Positions 25,319-33,641 of a DNA stretch of 64,000 nt are shown here, in pieces. Numbering within the stretch: the first letter of the stretch is position 1; each line of letters begins with the position of its first letter. The notes beneath the pieces were generated by a model that was not told the origin of the DNA, did not search any database, and was given only the letters and a program-made list of their open reading frames with translations. This DNA comes from CBDFKF01 sp965248765 (GTDB lineage Bacteria; Pseudomonadota; Alphaproteobacteria; VGEJ01), in NCBI GenBank assembly GCA_965248765.1, contig CBDFKF010000004.1, positions 744,001 to 808,000 on the forward strand. Direction: 5' to 3'. Position numbers and translations under genes: made by a program.

Positions 25319-26521
25319 TCAGTTGTACTTGCGCAGCTCCATCTTAGCGACGGCCTCGATGTGCACGGCATCGGGACCGTCGGCCATGCGCAGCGTGCGG
25401 GCATTGGCCCACGCGGCGGCCAGGCCGAAATCGCCGCTGAAACCGCCCGCTCCGTGGACTTGCATGGCGCGGTCGATGACCCGTTGCGCCATGTTAGGCA
25501 CCACCACCTTAATCATCGCGATCTCAGCGCGCGCTTCCTTGGCACCGTGGCGATCCATCCGATCCGCCGCCAGCAGCACCAGAATCCGGGCTTGTTCGAT
25601 CTCGGTGCGGCTGAGCGCGATGTCCTGGCGGAGCGCGCCTTGCTCGGCGAGGGGGCGACCAAAGGCGCTCCGCGCGCGTGCCCGCCGACAGGTGTCCTCA
25701 AGCGCCCGTTCGGCCAGGCCGATCAGGCGCATGCAGTGGTGAATGCGGCCGGGCCCCAGTCGGCCTTGCGCGATCTCAAAGCCGCGGCCCTCGCCGAGGA
25801 TGATGTTCTCGGCCGGCACCGACACATCGTCGAAGACGATCTCGCAATGGCCGGAGGGGGCATCGTCGTAGCCGAACGCGGTGAGCCGACGCACGATCCG
25901 CACGCCGGCCGTGTCCATCGGCACCAGGATCTGCGATTGCTGCCGGTGCCGAGCCGCCGTCGGGTCGGTCTTGCCCATCACGATCAAGATCTTGCAATCG
26001 GGGTGGGCAGCGTTGGTGATCCACCACTTGCGCCCATCGATCCTATACGTGGCACCCTCTCGCACGATGCGCGTTGCGATGTTCGTCGCATCCGAAGAAG
26101 CTACCTCGGGCTCGGTCATGGCGAAGGCCGAGCGGATCTCGCCGGCAAGCAATGGCGTCAACCACTCGGCTTTCTGTGCCGGGGTGCCGTATTTCCACAG
26201 CACCTCCATGTTGCCGGTGTCGGGCGCATTACAGTTGAAGACGGTGGGCGCGATCGGCGAGCGGCCCATGATCTCGCACAGCGGCGCGTACTCAACGTTG
26301 CCGAGGCCGGCGCCGAGATCCGGATCCGGCAGGAACAGATTCCACAGCCCCTCGGCGCGCGCCTTGGTCTTGAGCTCTTCCATCACCGGCGGGACTTGCC
26401 AGCGGTCGCCCTCCTCAAGAGCCGCAAAATACCCGGCCTCAGCCGGCAGGACGTGAGCGACCATGAACGCCTGGAGCCGCGCCGTCAGCTCCTCGACCCG
26501 GTCGGTTGGTTCAAAATTCAC
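25319..26521 (-). CDS. Acyl-CoA dehydrogenase (ACAD10/11-type)
   Basis: About 400 residues with the full ACAD architecture: N-terminal helical domain, beta domain with FAMTEPEVASSDATNI (flavin and substrate loop) and WWITNAAHPDC, and C-terminal helical bundle with QVHGAGGFSGDFGLAAAWANAR. The tail RMADGPDAVHIEAVAKMELRK is typical of the ACAD10/11 subgroup. It oxidises an acyl-CoA at the alpha-beta bond using FAD. The start is set at GTG 26521 (VNFEPTDRVEEL); the open frame upstream has no homology. It lies 46 bp after fbiC on the same strand, so it may be the last gene of the F420 operon transcript, and it converges on the kinase gene. Confidence 0.85.
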   Translation of the reverse strand: MNFEPTDRVEELTARLQAFMVAHVLPAEAGYFAALEEGDRWQVPPVMEELKTKARAEGLWNLFLPDPDLGAGLGNVEYAPLCEIMGRSPIAPTVFNCNAPDTGNMEVLWKYGTPAQKAEWLTPLLAGEIRSAFAMTEPEVASSDATNIATRIVREGATYRIDGRKWWITNAAHPDCKILIVMGKTDPTAARHRQQSQILVPMDTAGVRIVRRLTAFGYDDAPSGHCEIVFDDVSVPAENIILGEGRGFEIAQGRLGPGRIHHCMRLIGLAERALEDTCRRARARSAFGRPLAEQGALRQDIALSRTEIEQARILVLLAADRMDRHGAKEARAEIAMIKVVVPNMAQRVIDRAMQVHGAGGFSGDFGLAAAWANARTLRMADGPDAVHIEAVAKMELRKYN

Positions 26522-26567
26522 GATTCGACGGTCGATTGGGCGCCGCGCGCAGACCGGTCGCGCAGCA

Positions 26568-29015
26568 TCATGCCTCGCCAGCTTGCAACGACCCCGCGGC
26601 GCCAGCGGTCTGTCGTGGCGGATGGCGCTTCGTGAGTTGGTTGACCACGGGCGCAAGCGGGGCGGCGGCGAACGAGGCGGCGGTGCGATCCGGAGGCGGC
26701 TGCCCGTATAGCGTCGTCCGTTGCACAGGAACGCGCCCGAGACCCCGGATCAGTTCTTCCACCCGCTCGGGCGGCAACTCCTGGCCGTGAGCGGCGCCTG
26801 CGGCTCGGGTAATGGTCTCGTTCATCAGCGTGCCGCCCAGGTCATTGGCCCCGGCACGCAAGCACGCCACGGCGCCCTCGGGGCCCATCTTGACCCACGA
26901 CGTCTGGATGTTCGTTATGTGCGGGTGGAGCGCCAGCCGGGAGACCGCGTGCATCAGCAACGCCTCGCGGAACGTCGGCCCCTTACGGGCGCGGCCCTTG
27001 AGGTAGATCGGCGTCTCCATATGCACGAACGGCAACGGCACGAACTCGGTGAAACCGCCGGTTCGTGCTTGCAACGCTCGGAGCCGAAGCAGGTGGCGGG
27101 CCCAGTGCTCGAAACTCTCGACGTGGCCGAACATGATGGTCGAGGTGGTCCGCAGGCCCACGGCATGGGCCGCGGCCATGACCTCAAGCCATTGGCCGGT
27201 ATCGATCTTGTCCGGACAGATGATGGCCCGCACCTCATCGTCGAGTATCTCCGCTGCGGTGCCGGGCAGTGAGCCGAGTCCGGCATCCTTCAACCGCTCG
27301 AGGAGTGTCTCGAGTCCGAGACCAAGCGTTTGCGCCCCTTGCCACACTTCAAGAGGCGAGAACGCGTGGACGTGGATATCGGGGGCGGCTTCCTTGACCG
27401 CGCGACAGATGTCGAGATACGTGGCGCCGGTGTAGTCCGGGTGGATGCCACCCTGCATGCACACCTCGGTCGCCCCGCGCTCCCAGGCCTCGCCTGCCCT
27501 TCGCGCGATCTCGTCGACATCGAGATCGTAGGGGCGGCCGCGCAGGTTCTCGCTGAGCTTGCCCTTCGAGAACGCGCAAAACTGGCACCGGAAGTAGCAG
27601 ATGTTGGTGTAGTTGATGTTGCGGTTGACGACGTAGGTGACCGCATCGCCCGAGACGGCGCCGCGCAACCGGTCGGCCGCCTCGCAGACAGCCGCGAAGT
27701 CGTTTCCCCGCGCCTGGAACAGACGAACGACCTCGGCCTCAGACAGATCATCCCCCGCCAGCCCGCGCTCGAGAATCGGGGCGATGGATGGGCCGGGAGT
27801 GACGTGTCGGGTCGTGGCCGGCTCTGGCGCCGGCGTAGGCGCGCCGGCGATCCAGGGGTCGTCCCGCGCAAGACCCTCGCCATCGACAAGCCGAAGGACC
27901 GGTGTGCGGAGCCGAGGGCTGAGCCAACGATCGCGATCAGATAGGTAGCTCGGATAGACCGCCAAGCGCTCGGTCAGCACCTTCCCGCACTCCGCCGTCG
28001 TCCGGGCCAGGACGTCGAGATGCGGCCACGGAGCCTCCGGATTGACGTGATCGGGTGTCACCGGCGAGACCCCACCCCAGTCATTGATCCCGGCCGCGAT
28101 CAATTCCGGCAGCGCCCCGGGGCTCAAGTTGGGCGGCGCCTGAATGTTCATGTCGGAGCCGAACAGGAGGCGCGCAACGGCAATCGTCCACAAGAGCTCG
28201 TCACGCGACGGCTCGGGCGCCGCCGCCATGCGGGTATCGGCCTTGGCGCGAAAGTTCTGGACGATGATTTCCTGGATATGGCCGTGGCGATCGTGCAAGT
28301 CGCGGAGCGAGAGGAGCGACTCGATTCGCTCCGCACGGGTCTCGCCGATGCCGATCAGGATTCCGGACGTGAACGGCACATCCAACGCACCGGCACGGTC
28401 GATGGTTTGCAGCCGAACCGCCGGCCTCTTGTCGGGCGAGCCGTGGTGTGGGCCGCCCCGTTCGCACAGCCGCTCGGAGGCACTTTCGAGCATGATCCCC
28501 TGGGACACCGACACCTCGCGCAATGCAGCGATATCGGCCGATTCCATCACCCCCGGGTTGAGATGCGGAAGCAGTCCTGTCTCGTCGAGCACCAGCCGCG
28601 CCATGGCCGCGAGATAGGCGAGCGTCGTCTCGTGGCCGAGCGCCGACAGCTCCTCACGGGCCACCCGATAACGTCGTTCCGGCTGGTCGCCGAGTGTGAA
28701 CAGCGCTTCCTTGCAGCCGGCCGCGACGCCGGCCCGGGCGATGGACAGAACCTGGTCCGGCGTGAGGTAGGCGCGCTCGCCCCGCCGCGGTGGGCGCGCG
28801 AAGGTGCAGTAGTGGCAGACGTCGCGGCAAAGCTGCGTCAGCGGGATGAAAACCTTGCGCGAATAGGAGACGACGTCACCGCGCCCCCGATCGCGCACCT
28901 CGCCCGCCGTCGCCATCAGCGCATCGAGAGGTGCCGCAAGGATCGTCTCCGCCTCCGACCGGGACGGCCTATGACCGTCGGCCACGATCGCCAAGAGGTC
29001 ACGCCCGGCGTTCAT
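26568..29015 (-). CDS. fbiC: FO synthase, fused CofG-CofH (7,8-didemethyl-8-hydroxy-5-deazariboflavin synthase)
   Basis: The 815-residue protein joins two radical SAM domains. The CofG half has C63-x3-C67-x2-C70 (CRDVCHYC) and the CofH half has C473-x3-C477-x2-C480 (CYFRCQFC); each binds a 4Fe-4S cluster. Together they make the deazaflavin chromophore FO from tyrosine and 5-amino-6-ribitylaminouracil. CofG-type GRGDVVSYSRKVFIPLTQLC and CofH-type CMQGGIHPDYTG and FGHVESFEHW motifs are clear. The single-chain form is known from actinobacteria; archaea use two proteins. ATG 29015 is chosen because it overlaps the cofC stop as ATGA; the open frame upstream lies inside cofC in another frame. It is the last biosynthetic gene of the operon. 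Confidence 0.95.
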   Translation of the reverse strand: MNAGRDLLAIVADGHRPSRSEAETILAAPLDALMATAGEVRDRGRGDVVSYSRKVFIPLTQLCRDVCHYCTFARPPRRGERAYLTPDQVLSIARAGVAAGCKEALFTLGDQPERRYRVAREELSALGHETTLAYLAAMARLVLDETGLLPHLNPGVMESADIAALREVSVSQGIMLESASERLCERGGPHHGSPDKRPAVRLQTIDRAGALDVPFTSGILIGIGETRAERIESLLSLRDLHDRHGHIQEIIVQNFRAKADTRMAAAPEPSRDELLWTIAVARLLFGSDMNIQAPPNLSPGALPELIAAGINDWGGVSPVTPDHVNPEAPWPHLDVLARTTAECGKVLTERLAVYPSYLSDRDRWLSPRLRTPVLRLVDGEGLARDDPWIAGAPTPAPEPATTRHVTPGPSIAPILERGLAGDDLSEAEVVRLFQARGNDFAAVCEAADRLRGAVSGDAVTYVVNRNINYTNICYFRCQFCAFSKGKLSENLRGRPYDLDVDEIARRAGEAWERGATEVCMQGGIHPDYTGATYLDICRAVKEAAPDIHVHAFSPLEVWQGAQTLGLGLETLLERLKDAGLGSLPGTAAEILDDEVRAIICPDKIDTGQWLEVMAAAHAVGLRTTSTIMFGHVESFEHWARHLLRLRALQARTGGFTEFVPLPFVHMETPIYLKGRARKGPTFREALLMHAVSRLALHPHITNIQTSWVKMGPEGAVACLRAGANDLGGTLMNETITRAAGAAHGQELPPERVEELIRGLGRVPVQRTTLYGQPPPDRTAASFAAAPLAPVVNQLTKRHPPRQTAGAAGSLQAGEA

Positions 29016-29716
29016 GACGGGGTCGCCCCGAGTTCGAGCGTCGCCCCACTCCCGGCAGGTCTGGCATCGCGCAGCCGCGCCGCTATGCCCGCCTCGGCGA
29101 GGTACGTCTGCGCCCGCGTCGCGCCCGGCGCCTCGATCAACTGCCGAAGATCGGCTGGGGCGTCGATGTCGAGGCCGAGTCCATCGAGCTCCACGACCGT
29201 CGGCTGCACACCGCGGCCGCGGCCGGCCGCCACGTGGCGCACGAAGCTCTGGTCGCCGTAGCTGAAATCGATCAGCGCCGGCGGCGAGCAAACGAGTCCA
29301 TTGGTGCCAGTGCCGTCCTGGGACGGCACGATGGTGAGCGCCGGCGACTCCGCGTGGGCGACAAGCAGCCGTTCGATTTCGGCGCCCGTCACCAGCGGCA
29401 CATCGCCCGGCACGGAAAGGACCGCGTCGACGCCCTCGGCGGCCAACACGCGCACGGCCTCGCTCACGGCCCGGCTCTGTCCGCGCGCTTCGGTCTCGGT
29501 GATAAGCCGGACGCCATAGCGCCGCCCGATCTCAGGTGCCGCCGTCTCATGCGAGACCACCGCAATACCGTCCAGCCGATCGACTCCGGTCAACGCGTCC
29601 AGCACGTCTTCAAGCATCGCTCGTGCGAGCAGTGCGCGCTCCGATTCATCGAGGCAGCCCGCAAGTCGTTGCTTAGCGGTGCCGAAACGCTTGAACGGCG
29701 TAATCGCCCACATCAC
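29012..29716 (-). CDS. cofC: 2-phospho-L-lactate / phosphoenolpyruvate guanylyltransferase (CofC/FbiD)
   Basis: A 234-residue nucleotidyltransferase. MWAITPFKRFGTAKQRLAG is the family N-terminus with the Lys that contacts GTP, and LSVPGDVPLVTGAEI holds the metal-binding Asp. It activates a three-carbon phosphoacid (2-phospholactate, phosphoenolpyruvate or 3-phosphoglycerate, depending on lineage) with GTP for transfer by CofD. Which acid it prefers cannot be read with confidence. The GTG at 29716 overlaps the cofD stop; an ATG one codon later is equally possible. Its 3' end overlaps fbiC by four bases. Confidence 0.9.
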   Translation of the reverse strand: MMWAITPFKRFGTAKQRLAGCLDESERALLARAMLEDVLDALTGVDRLDGIAVVSHETAAPEIGRRYGVRLITETEARGQSRAVSEAVRVLAAEGVDAVLSVPGDVPLVTGAEIERLLVAHAESPALTIVPSQDGTGTNGLVCSPPALIDFSYGDQSFVRHVAAGRGRGVQPTVVELDGLGLDIDAPADLRQLIEAPGATRAQTYLAEAGIAARLRDARPAGSGATLELGATPS

Positions 29717-30762
29717 GGCGCCCCTCCTGCGGATGCTTCGCCGCCGCCGGATCGGGGCGCACGGCGCGCCGTTTGTAGCACACTCTCAGCCGGCCCCCTC
29801 AGGCGCTGTGCGAAGTCAACGACCGTGCGCGCCAAGTGCTTGCGGTCCTCAAGATCGTTCATCACCGTCGGCGCCGCCAACACCTCAAGGTGGCAGCCGG
29901 TGCGGATTGCTGTGGCGGTCCCCGCGTCCGCATCGTCAATCACGAAGCCGTCGATCAAGTCGGTGTAGTGCGCGGCCACGGCGGCTGCGGTCGGCGGGAT
30001 ACCAAGCTCTTTCATGATCTTGGCGGTCGGTCCCTTGAGCGCGCGGCCGGCGATGATCGGTGAGACCGCGATAACCGGTGCCGCCGAGGCGATGAGGGCT
30101 TCTCTCACGCCCGGCAGCGCAAGGATCGGGTCGATACTGACGAACGGATTGGACGGTCCGATGAACACGGCACGCAATGACGGATCAGACAGGGCCGCCA
30201 AGAAACGCGGGTGCGGGCGTGCACGCCCCGCGCCTTCGAAACGGAAGCCGGTAACCGCGGGCAAACAACGGTCGCGGACGAAGTAGTGTTGGAACGCCAG
30301 CGGTCCGCTCGCCGTCTCGACTACCGTGCGGACCGGATCATCGCTCATCGGGATCAGATCGCAGACGATCCCAAATTGGCGGCGGAATGCCGCGGTGATG
30401 GCGCTCAAGGACTCGCCAGCCGCGATGCGGCGGCTGCGCTCAACGTGGACGGCGAGGTCAGCATCGCCGAGAAAGAACCAGGTTTCGCCGCCGAGGCTTT
30501 CCAGCGCAGACATGAAACAGGCGGTATCGCCGGCCCGTCCCCAGCCGGTCTCGAGATCGGCGAGGCCGCCGAGCGTATAGGTGATCGTGTCGAGGTCGGG
30601 ACAAATGGTCAGGCCGAGGTGCTCGAAATCATCGCCTGTATTGGCGACGACCAGCAACGCGGCCGGGTCCACCACCTTCGACAAGCCCAGCACCAGCTTG
30701 GCGCCGCCAACCCCGCCCGACAGGACTACATTGGCCCCGTCCGCACGCGCAACCCCGGTCAC
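29713..30762 (-). CDS. cofD: 2-phospho-L-lactate transferase (CofD/FbiA)
   Basis: The 349-residue enzyme joins the CofC product to FO to form F420-0 or dehydro-F420-0. VVLSGGVGGAKLVLGL is the characteristic N-terminal phosphate-binding loop. VVANTGDDFEHLGLTICPDLDTITYTL and GDADLAVHVERSRRI are near-invariant CofD blocks, and FIGPSNPFVSIDPILALPG lies at the FO site. GTG 30762 overlaps the cofE stop as GTGA, and the stop overlaps cofC in the same manner. Confidence 0.95.
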   Translation of the reverse strand: MTGVARADGANVVLSGGVGGAKLVLGLSKVVDPAALLVVANTGDDFEHLGLTICPDLDTITYTLGGLADLETGWGRAGDTACFMSALESLGGETWFFLGDADLAVHVERSRRIAAGESLSAITAAFRRQFGIVCDLIPMSDDPVRTVVETASGPLAFQHYFVRDRCLPAVTGFRFEGAGRARPHPRFLAALSDPSLRAVFIGPSNPFVSIDPILALPGVREALIASAAPVIAVSPIIAGRALKGPTAKIMKELGIPPTAAAVAAHYTDLIDGFVIDDADAGTATAIRTGCHLEVLAAPTVMNDLEDRKHLARTVVDFAQRLRGPAESVLQTARRAPRSGGGEASAGGAP

Positions 30763-31553
30763 CGGAACGCATCCTCGTCCTCGGCGCGCAACAAGGAGGC
30801 GGCGCCCTCCACGCCCCCGGCGATGCCAAGACCACGCACCAGCACCACGGGCGTCCCCTCATCGGCCTGGCCTTGCAGGAGGGAGGCAGCGGCAGCCAGC
30901 TCGTCGGCCAGCCCGACGTCGGTCGCCGTCAACGGGCGCCTGAACAGGTCCAGGCGGCCACGGAGATCGAGGACCGCGGGCACGCCGGCAGCACCGAGCG
31001 CCACGCCGACGGTGCCGTGTCGCCATGCGCGGCCGAGGCTGTCGTTGATGATCACACCCACCTCGGCGCCCGTGCGACGCCGGAGTTCGGTCCGCAAATC
31101 ACGGCACGATGCATCCGGATCCTTCGGCAAGAGGAGAACCCGCTCCGAGCCGTCGGCCTGCTCCACGTTCGATGCATCGATCCCGGCGTTGGCAAGGACG
31201 ACACCCAGCCGGTGAACGACGACCAGGAGACCCACCCGTTCCCGCAGCACCTCGGTCGATTCGGAGAGTATCAACTCCACCAACCGTGGGTCCTTGTGTG
31301 TGCGTGCTGCGAGCTCACGCGCCCGCGCCGTTGGCTCGACTTGACGCAGATCGACATAGCGACCCTCAGCCTTCGACACGATCTTCTGGGCGATGAGCAG
31401 GACATCGCCCGAGCTGAGAGCGCGCGCGGCCGCCGTCAGCCCATCGAGAATGAGCGCCGCCAGATCATCGCCTGGCGCAACGAGCGGAATGCCGGGGAGC
31501 GCCACCAACTCGAGCGCATCCGGCCTCAGCCGCTGGCTTTGCTGAAAGTTCAC
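30759..31553 (-). CDS. cofE: Coenzyme F420-0:L-glutamate ligase (CofE), single-domain form
   Basis: A 264-residue protein that adds the gamma-linked glutamate tail of F420 using GTP. ALPGIPLVAPGDDLAALI, DVLLIAQKIVSKAEGRYVDL and VGVIINDSLGRAWRHGTVGVALG are CofE signatures. It lacks the C-terminal nitroreductase-like FMN domain found in actinobacterial FbiB, which reduces dehydro-F420. That reduction, if needed, must be done by another protein or avoided by using phospholactate. It starts at GTG 31553, which overlaps the reductase stop as GTGA. Confidence 0.93.
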   Translation of the reverse strand: MNFQQSQRLRPDALELVALPGIPLVAPGDDLAALILDGLTAAARALSSGDVLLIAQKIVSKAEGRYVDLRQVEPTARARELAARTHKDPRLVELILSESTEVLRERVGLLVVVHRLGVVLANAGIDASNVEQADGSERVLLLPKDPDASCRDLRTELRRRTGAEVGVIINDSLGRAWRHGTVGVALGAAGVPAVLDLRGRLDLFRRPLTATDVGLADELAAAASLLQGQADEGTPVVLVRGLGIAGGVEGAASLLRAEDEDAFR

Positions 31554-32215
31554 GCTGTTTGGCTCTCGCCCGTGATGCGCAGGCCGGCGCCATCGATGTC
31601 GTAGCGGCGGTTGATGAAGATGAGAACGGAGGTGAGGGCCTCGGCCGCCGCGGCATTCTCGATCCGCCCGGCATGCCAGCCCCGCAAGCCCGCAGCCTCA
31701 ACCAGAGAGATGACCTGCTCGCGTGCCTCCGGGTCGTCGCCACAGACGAGAACGTCGCACGCGATATCCGCGTCGGGATCGCCAAGGCGATGGGCGGCCA
31801 CGTTTTGGAAGGCGGACACAACCCGGACATTCTCGCCAAGAAGTTCCTGTGCCGCCTTGGCCGCCGAGCCCGCCGCCGGCAGCGATACCCGCGCGACCGG
31901 GGGCGAGAGCGGTACGGTCGCATCCACCAAGATCTTGCCCTGCGCGGCCTGCTTCACCGTCGCCAGCAGCTCGTCACGACCGGCGAAGGGAACCGCGAGC
32001 ACGAGGATCTCACCGGCCTCCGCCGCGGCCAGATTATCAAGGCCGCGAATCCGCGCACCGGTCTCGTTTTCGAGATCTTGAGCGGCGGCGGTCGCCCGCT
32101 CGGCCGAGCGCGACCCAAGGATCAGTGGGTACCCGGCTCTCGCCCAGCGTCGGGCGAGCCCCTGCGCCAACGCACCGGTTCCGCCGAAGATCGCCAGTGT
32201 CGGCTGTGCTGCCAC
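31550..32215 (-). CDS. npdG: NADPH-dependent F420 reductase (NpdG/Fno-type)
   Basis: The 221-residue Rossmann protein begins LAIFGGTGALAQGLARRWARAG with the NADP loop and SRSAERA, whose Ser/Arg residues favour NADP(H). VVSAFQNVAAHRLGDPDADIACDVLVCGDD is the F420-binding family signature. It passes hydride between NADPH and F420, supplying F420H2 to the LLM oxidoreductases encoded just upstream in the operon. GTG start at 32215, two bases after the stop of the LLM gene. Confidence 0.92.
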   Translation of the reverse strand: MAAQPTLAIFGGTGALAQGLARRWARAGYPLILGSRSAERATAAAQDLENETGARIRGLDNLAAAEAGEILVLAVPFAGRDELLATVKQAAQGKILVDATVPLSPPVARVSLPAAGSAAKAAQELLGENVRVVSAFQNVAAHRLGDPDADIACDVLVCGDDPEAREQVISLVEAAGLRGWHAGRIENAAAAEALTSVLIFINRRYDIDGAGLRITGESQTA

Positions 32216-32217
32216 GC

Positions 32218-33174
32218 TCAGCTCTCCGCCACCATCACCTCGTTGGCGAAACGCTCCATGCGGTCCGTCATTTCCGGCACAGTCGGTGCGATGAGGTTGA
32301 CGAACACGTGACGGACCCCGAGCTCGGCGAGTGCTTGGATATCGCCGACGACGTCAGCCGCCGCGCCGGTGAGCAGGTGGCGCTCGCCGTCGGGCAGAAT
32401 TTCCGGCTCACCGTCCTTGTACCAGGTGGCCCAGTACGCGAGGTCGATGGTCGCGGGATCGCGGCCGGTAGCCTCGGCGGTCTCCCTAAGCCTCGCCAGA
32501 GCCGCGGAGAATTTGGCGGTGGTGTCAAGCGGGTGCTTCGGATTGCTGCCGATCGGATACCAGCCATCGCCCAAACGCGCGGCACGGCGGATGGCCGGCC
32601 CACTCTCGCCGCCGATCCAGATCGGCGGATGCGGCTTCTGCACCGGCTTCGGCGCAAAGGAGATACCGTCGTAGCGCGCGTACTGGCCATCAAAGGATGG
32701 CGATTCACTGGTCCACAAATTTCGGAATACCTCGATGTACTCATCGGTGACTTTGCCGCGCTCGTCGAACGGTGGCGCACCGATCGCTTCGAACTCCTCG
32801 CGCATCCAGCCAACGCCGCAACCGACCGTCAGGCGCCCACCGGAGAGTACCTCGATGCTCGCCAGCATCTTTGCGGTCATCACCGGTGCACGGTGGGGAA
32901 CCACCATCACCGAGGTGAGCAAGCGGAGCCGCTTGGTCGCCGCCGCCACAAAGGCGATATACGTGAGCTGATCGAGGCACGCGCCGTCCGGGTTACCCGG
33001 AAACTCGCCCGAGGCCGCGTAGGGATAGCGCGAACCAATGTCGCTCGGGATCACGATGTGATCGGGGACCAGCGCATAGGCGAATCTCAGTTCTTCGCCC
33101 TTCTGGACAATCGCTCGGATGTCGTCGGGATTGGCGAGTGAGCCGCCGGTCGGGATGTTGAAGCCGTAGTCCAT
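32218..33174 (-). CDS. LLM class F420-dependent oxidoreductase, copy 1
   Basis: A 318-residue TIM-barrel protein of the luciferase-like family. SVMVVPHRAPVMTAKMLASIEVLSGGRLTVGCGVGWMREEFEAIG is the classic LLM block, and GGESGPAIRRAARLGDGWYP lies at the phosphate-binding end of the barrel. ATG 33174 follows AGGAAAG and gives the expected first strand MDYGFNIPTGG; the 21-residue extension upstream lacks homology. Use of F420 rather than FMN is inferred from the operon. The substrate is unknown. Confidence 0.9.
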   Translation of the reverse strand: MDYGFNIPTGGSLANPDDIRAIVQKGEELRFAYALVPDHIVIPSDIGSRYPYAASGEFPGNPDGACLDQLTYIAFVAAATKRLRLLTSVMVVPHRAPVMTAKMLASIEVLSGGRLTVGCGVGWMREEFEAIGAPPFDERGKVTDEYIEVFRNLWTSESPSFDGQYARYDGISFAPKPVQKPHPPIWIGGESGPAIRRAARLGDGWYPIGSNPKHPLDTTAKFSAALARLRETAEATGRDPATIDLAYWATWYKDGEPEILPDGERHLLTGAAADVVGDIQALAELGVRHVFVNLIAPTVPEMTDRMERFANEVMVAES

Positions 33175-33190
33175 GTTTGCCACTTTCCTA

Positions 33191-33625
33191 TCAGGATGCG
33201 CGCGCGCCGAGATCGCCCCAGCTTGCCACGCGTTCAATGCGAATGGCGATTACCGGATGCGCCTCAAGATCCATCGTCCGCATCTGCGGGTAGCGCGACC
33301 GCAAGGCCGCTTGCGCCGCCGCATGCTCCGTCCCGTCGGCCAGTACCTCGGCGCGACCGCGCAGCATCACCCAGCCGAGCTTTGACCAGTCGTTGTCATC
33401 GTAGTGATCCGCCACCAACGCGACGCTCGGGTTCTCGGCGATGTTGCGGAGCCGCTTGAGCGGCCGGTCACGCCGCTTGGGCTTGTCGTCGATGGTCACG
33501 TAGGCGCTGGTCTCGAGCAGAGCGAAGCACACGGGAACGACGTGCGGGCTGCCGCCGGCATCCGCGGTCGCAAGGTGACCCAGCCGGCAAGCCGCCAGAA
33601 AATCGCGCGCATCCGCCGTTAGCAC
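33191..33625 (-). CDS. PPOX-class F420-binding split-barrel protein (Rv0121-like)
   Basis: A 144-residue split beta-barrel protein. FLAACRLGHLATADAGGSPHVVPVCFAL and TIDDKPKRRDRPLKRLRNIAENPSVALVADHYDDNDWSKLGWVML match the F420/FMN-binding pyridoxamine-oxidase-like family. Members use F420H2 to reduce small molecules or biliverdin. It starts at GTG 33625 and sits between two LLM genes with 16-base gaps on each side, which makes it part of the F420 operon. Confidence 0.88.
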   Translation of the reverse strand: MLTADARDFLAACRLGHLATADAGGSPHVVPVCFALLETSAYVTIDDKPKRRDRPLKRLRNIAENPSVALVADHYDDNDWSKLGWVMLRGRAEVLADGTEHAAAQAALRSRYPQMRTMDLEAHPVIAIRIERVASWGDLGARAS

Positions 33626-33641
33626 GTCGCGCTCAGCAGCC

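Noticed and set aside
29016..29291. N-terminal extension of FbiC by 92 residues
   Set aside because: It lies within cofC in another frame and has an Arg/Pro-rich, non-homologous sequence; the ATG at 29015 has the same ATGA overlap as the other junctions.
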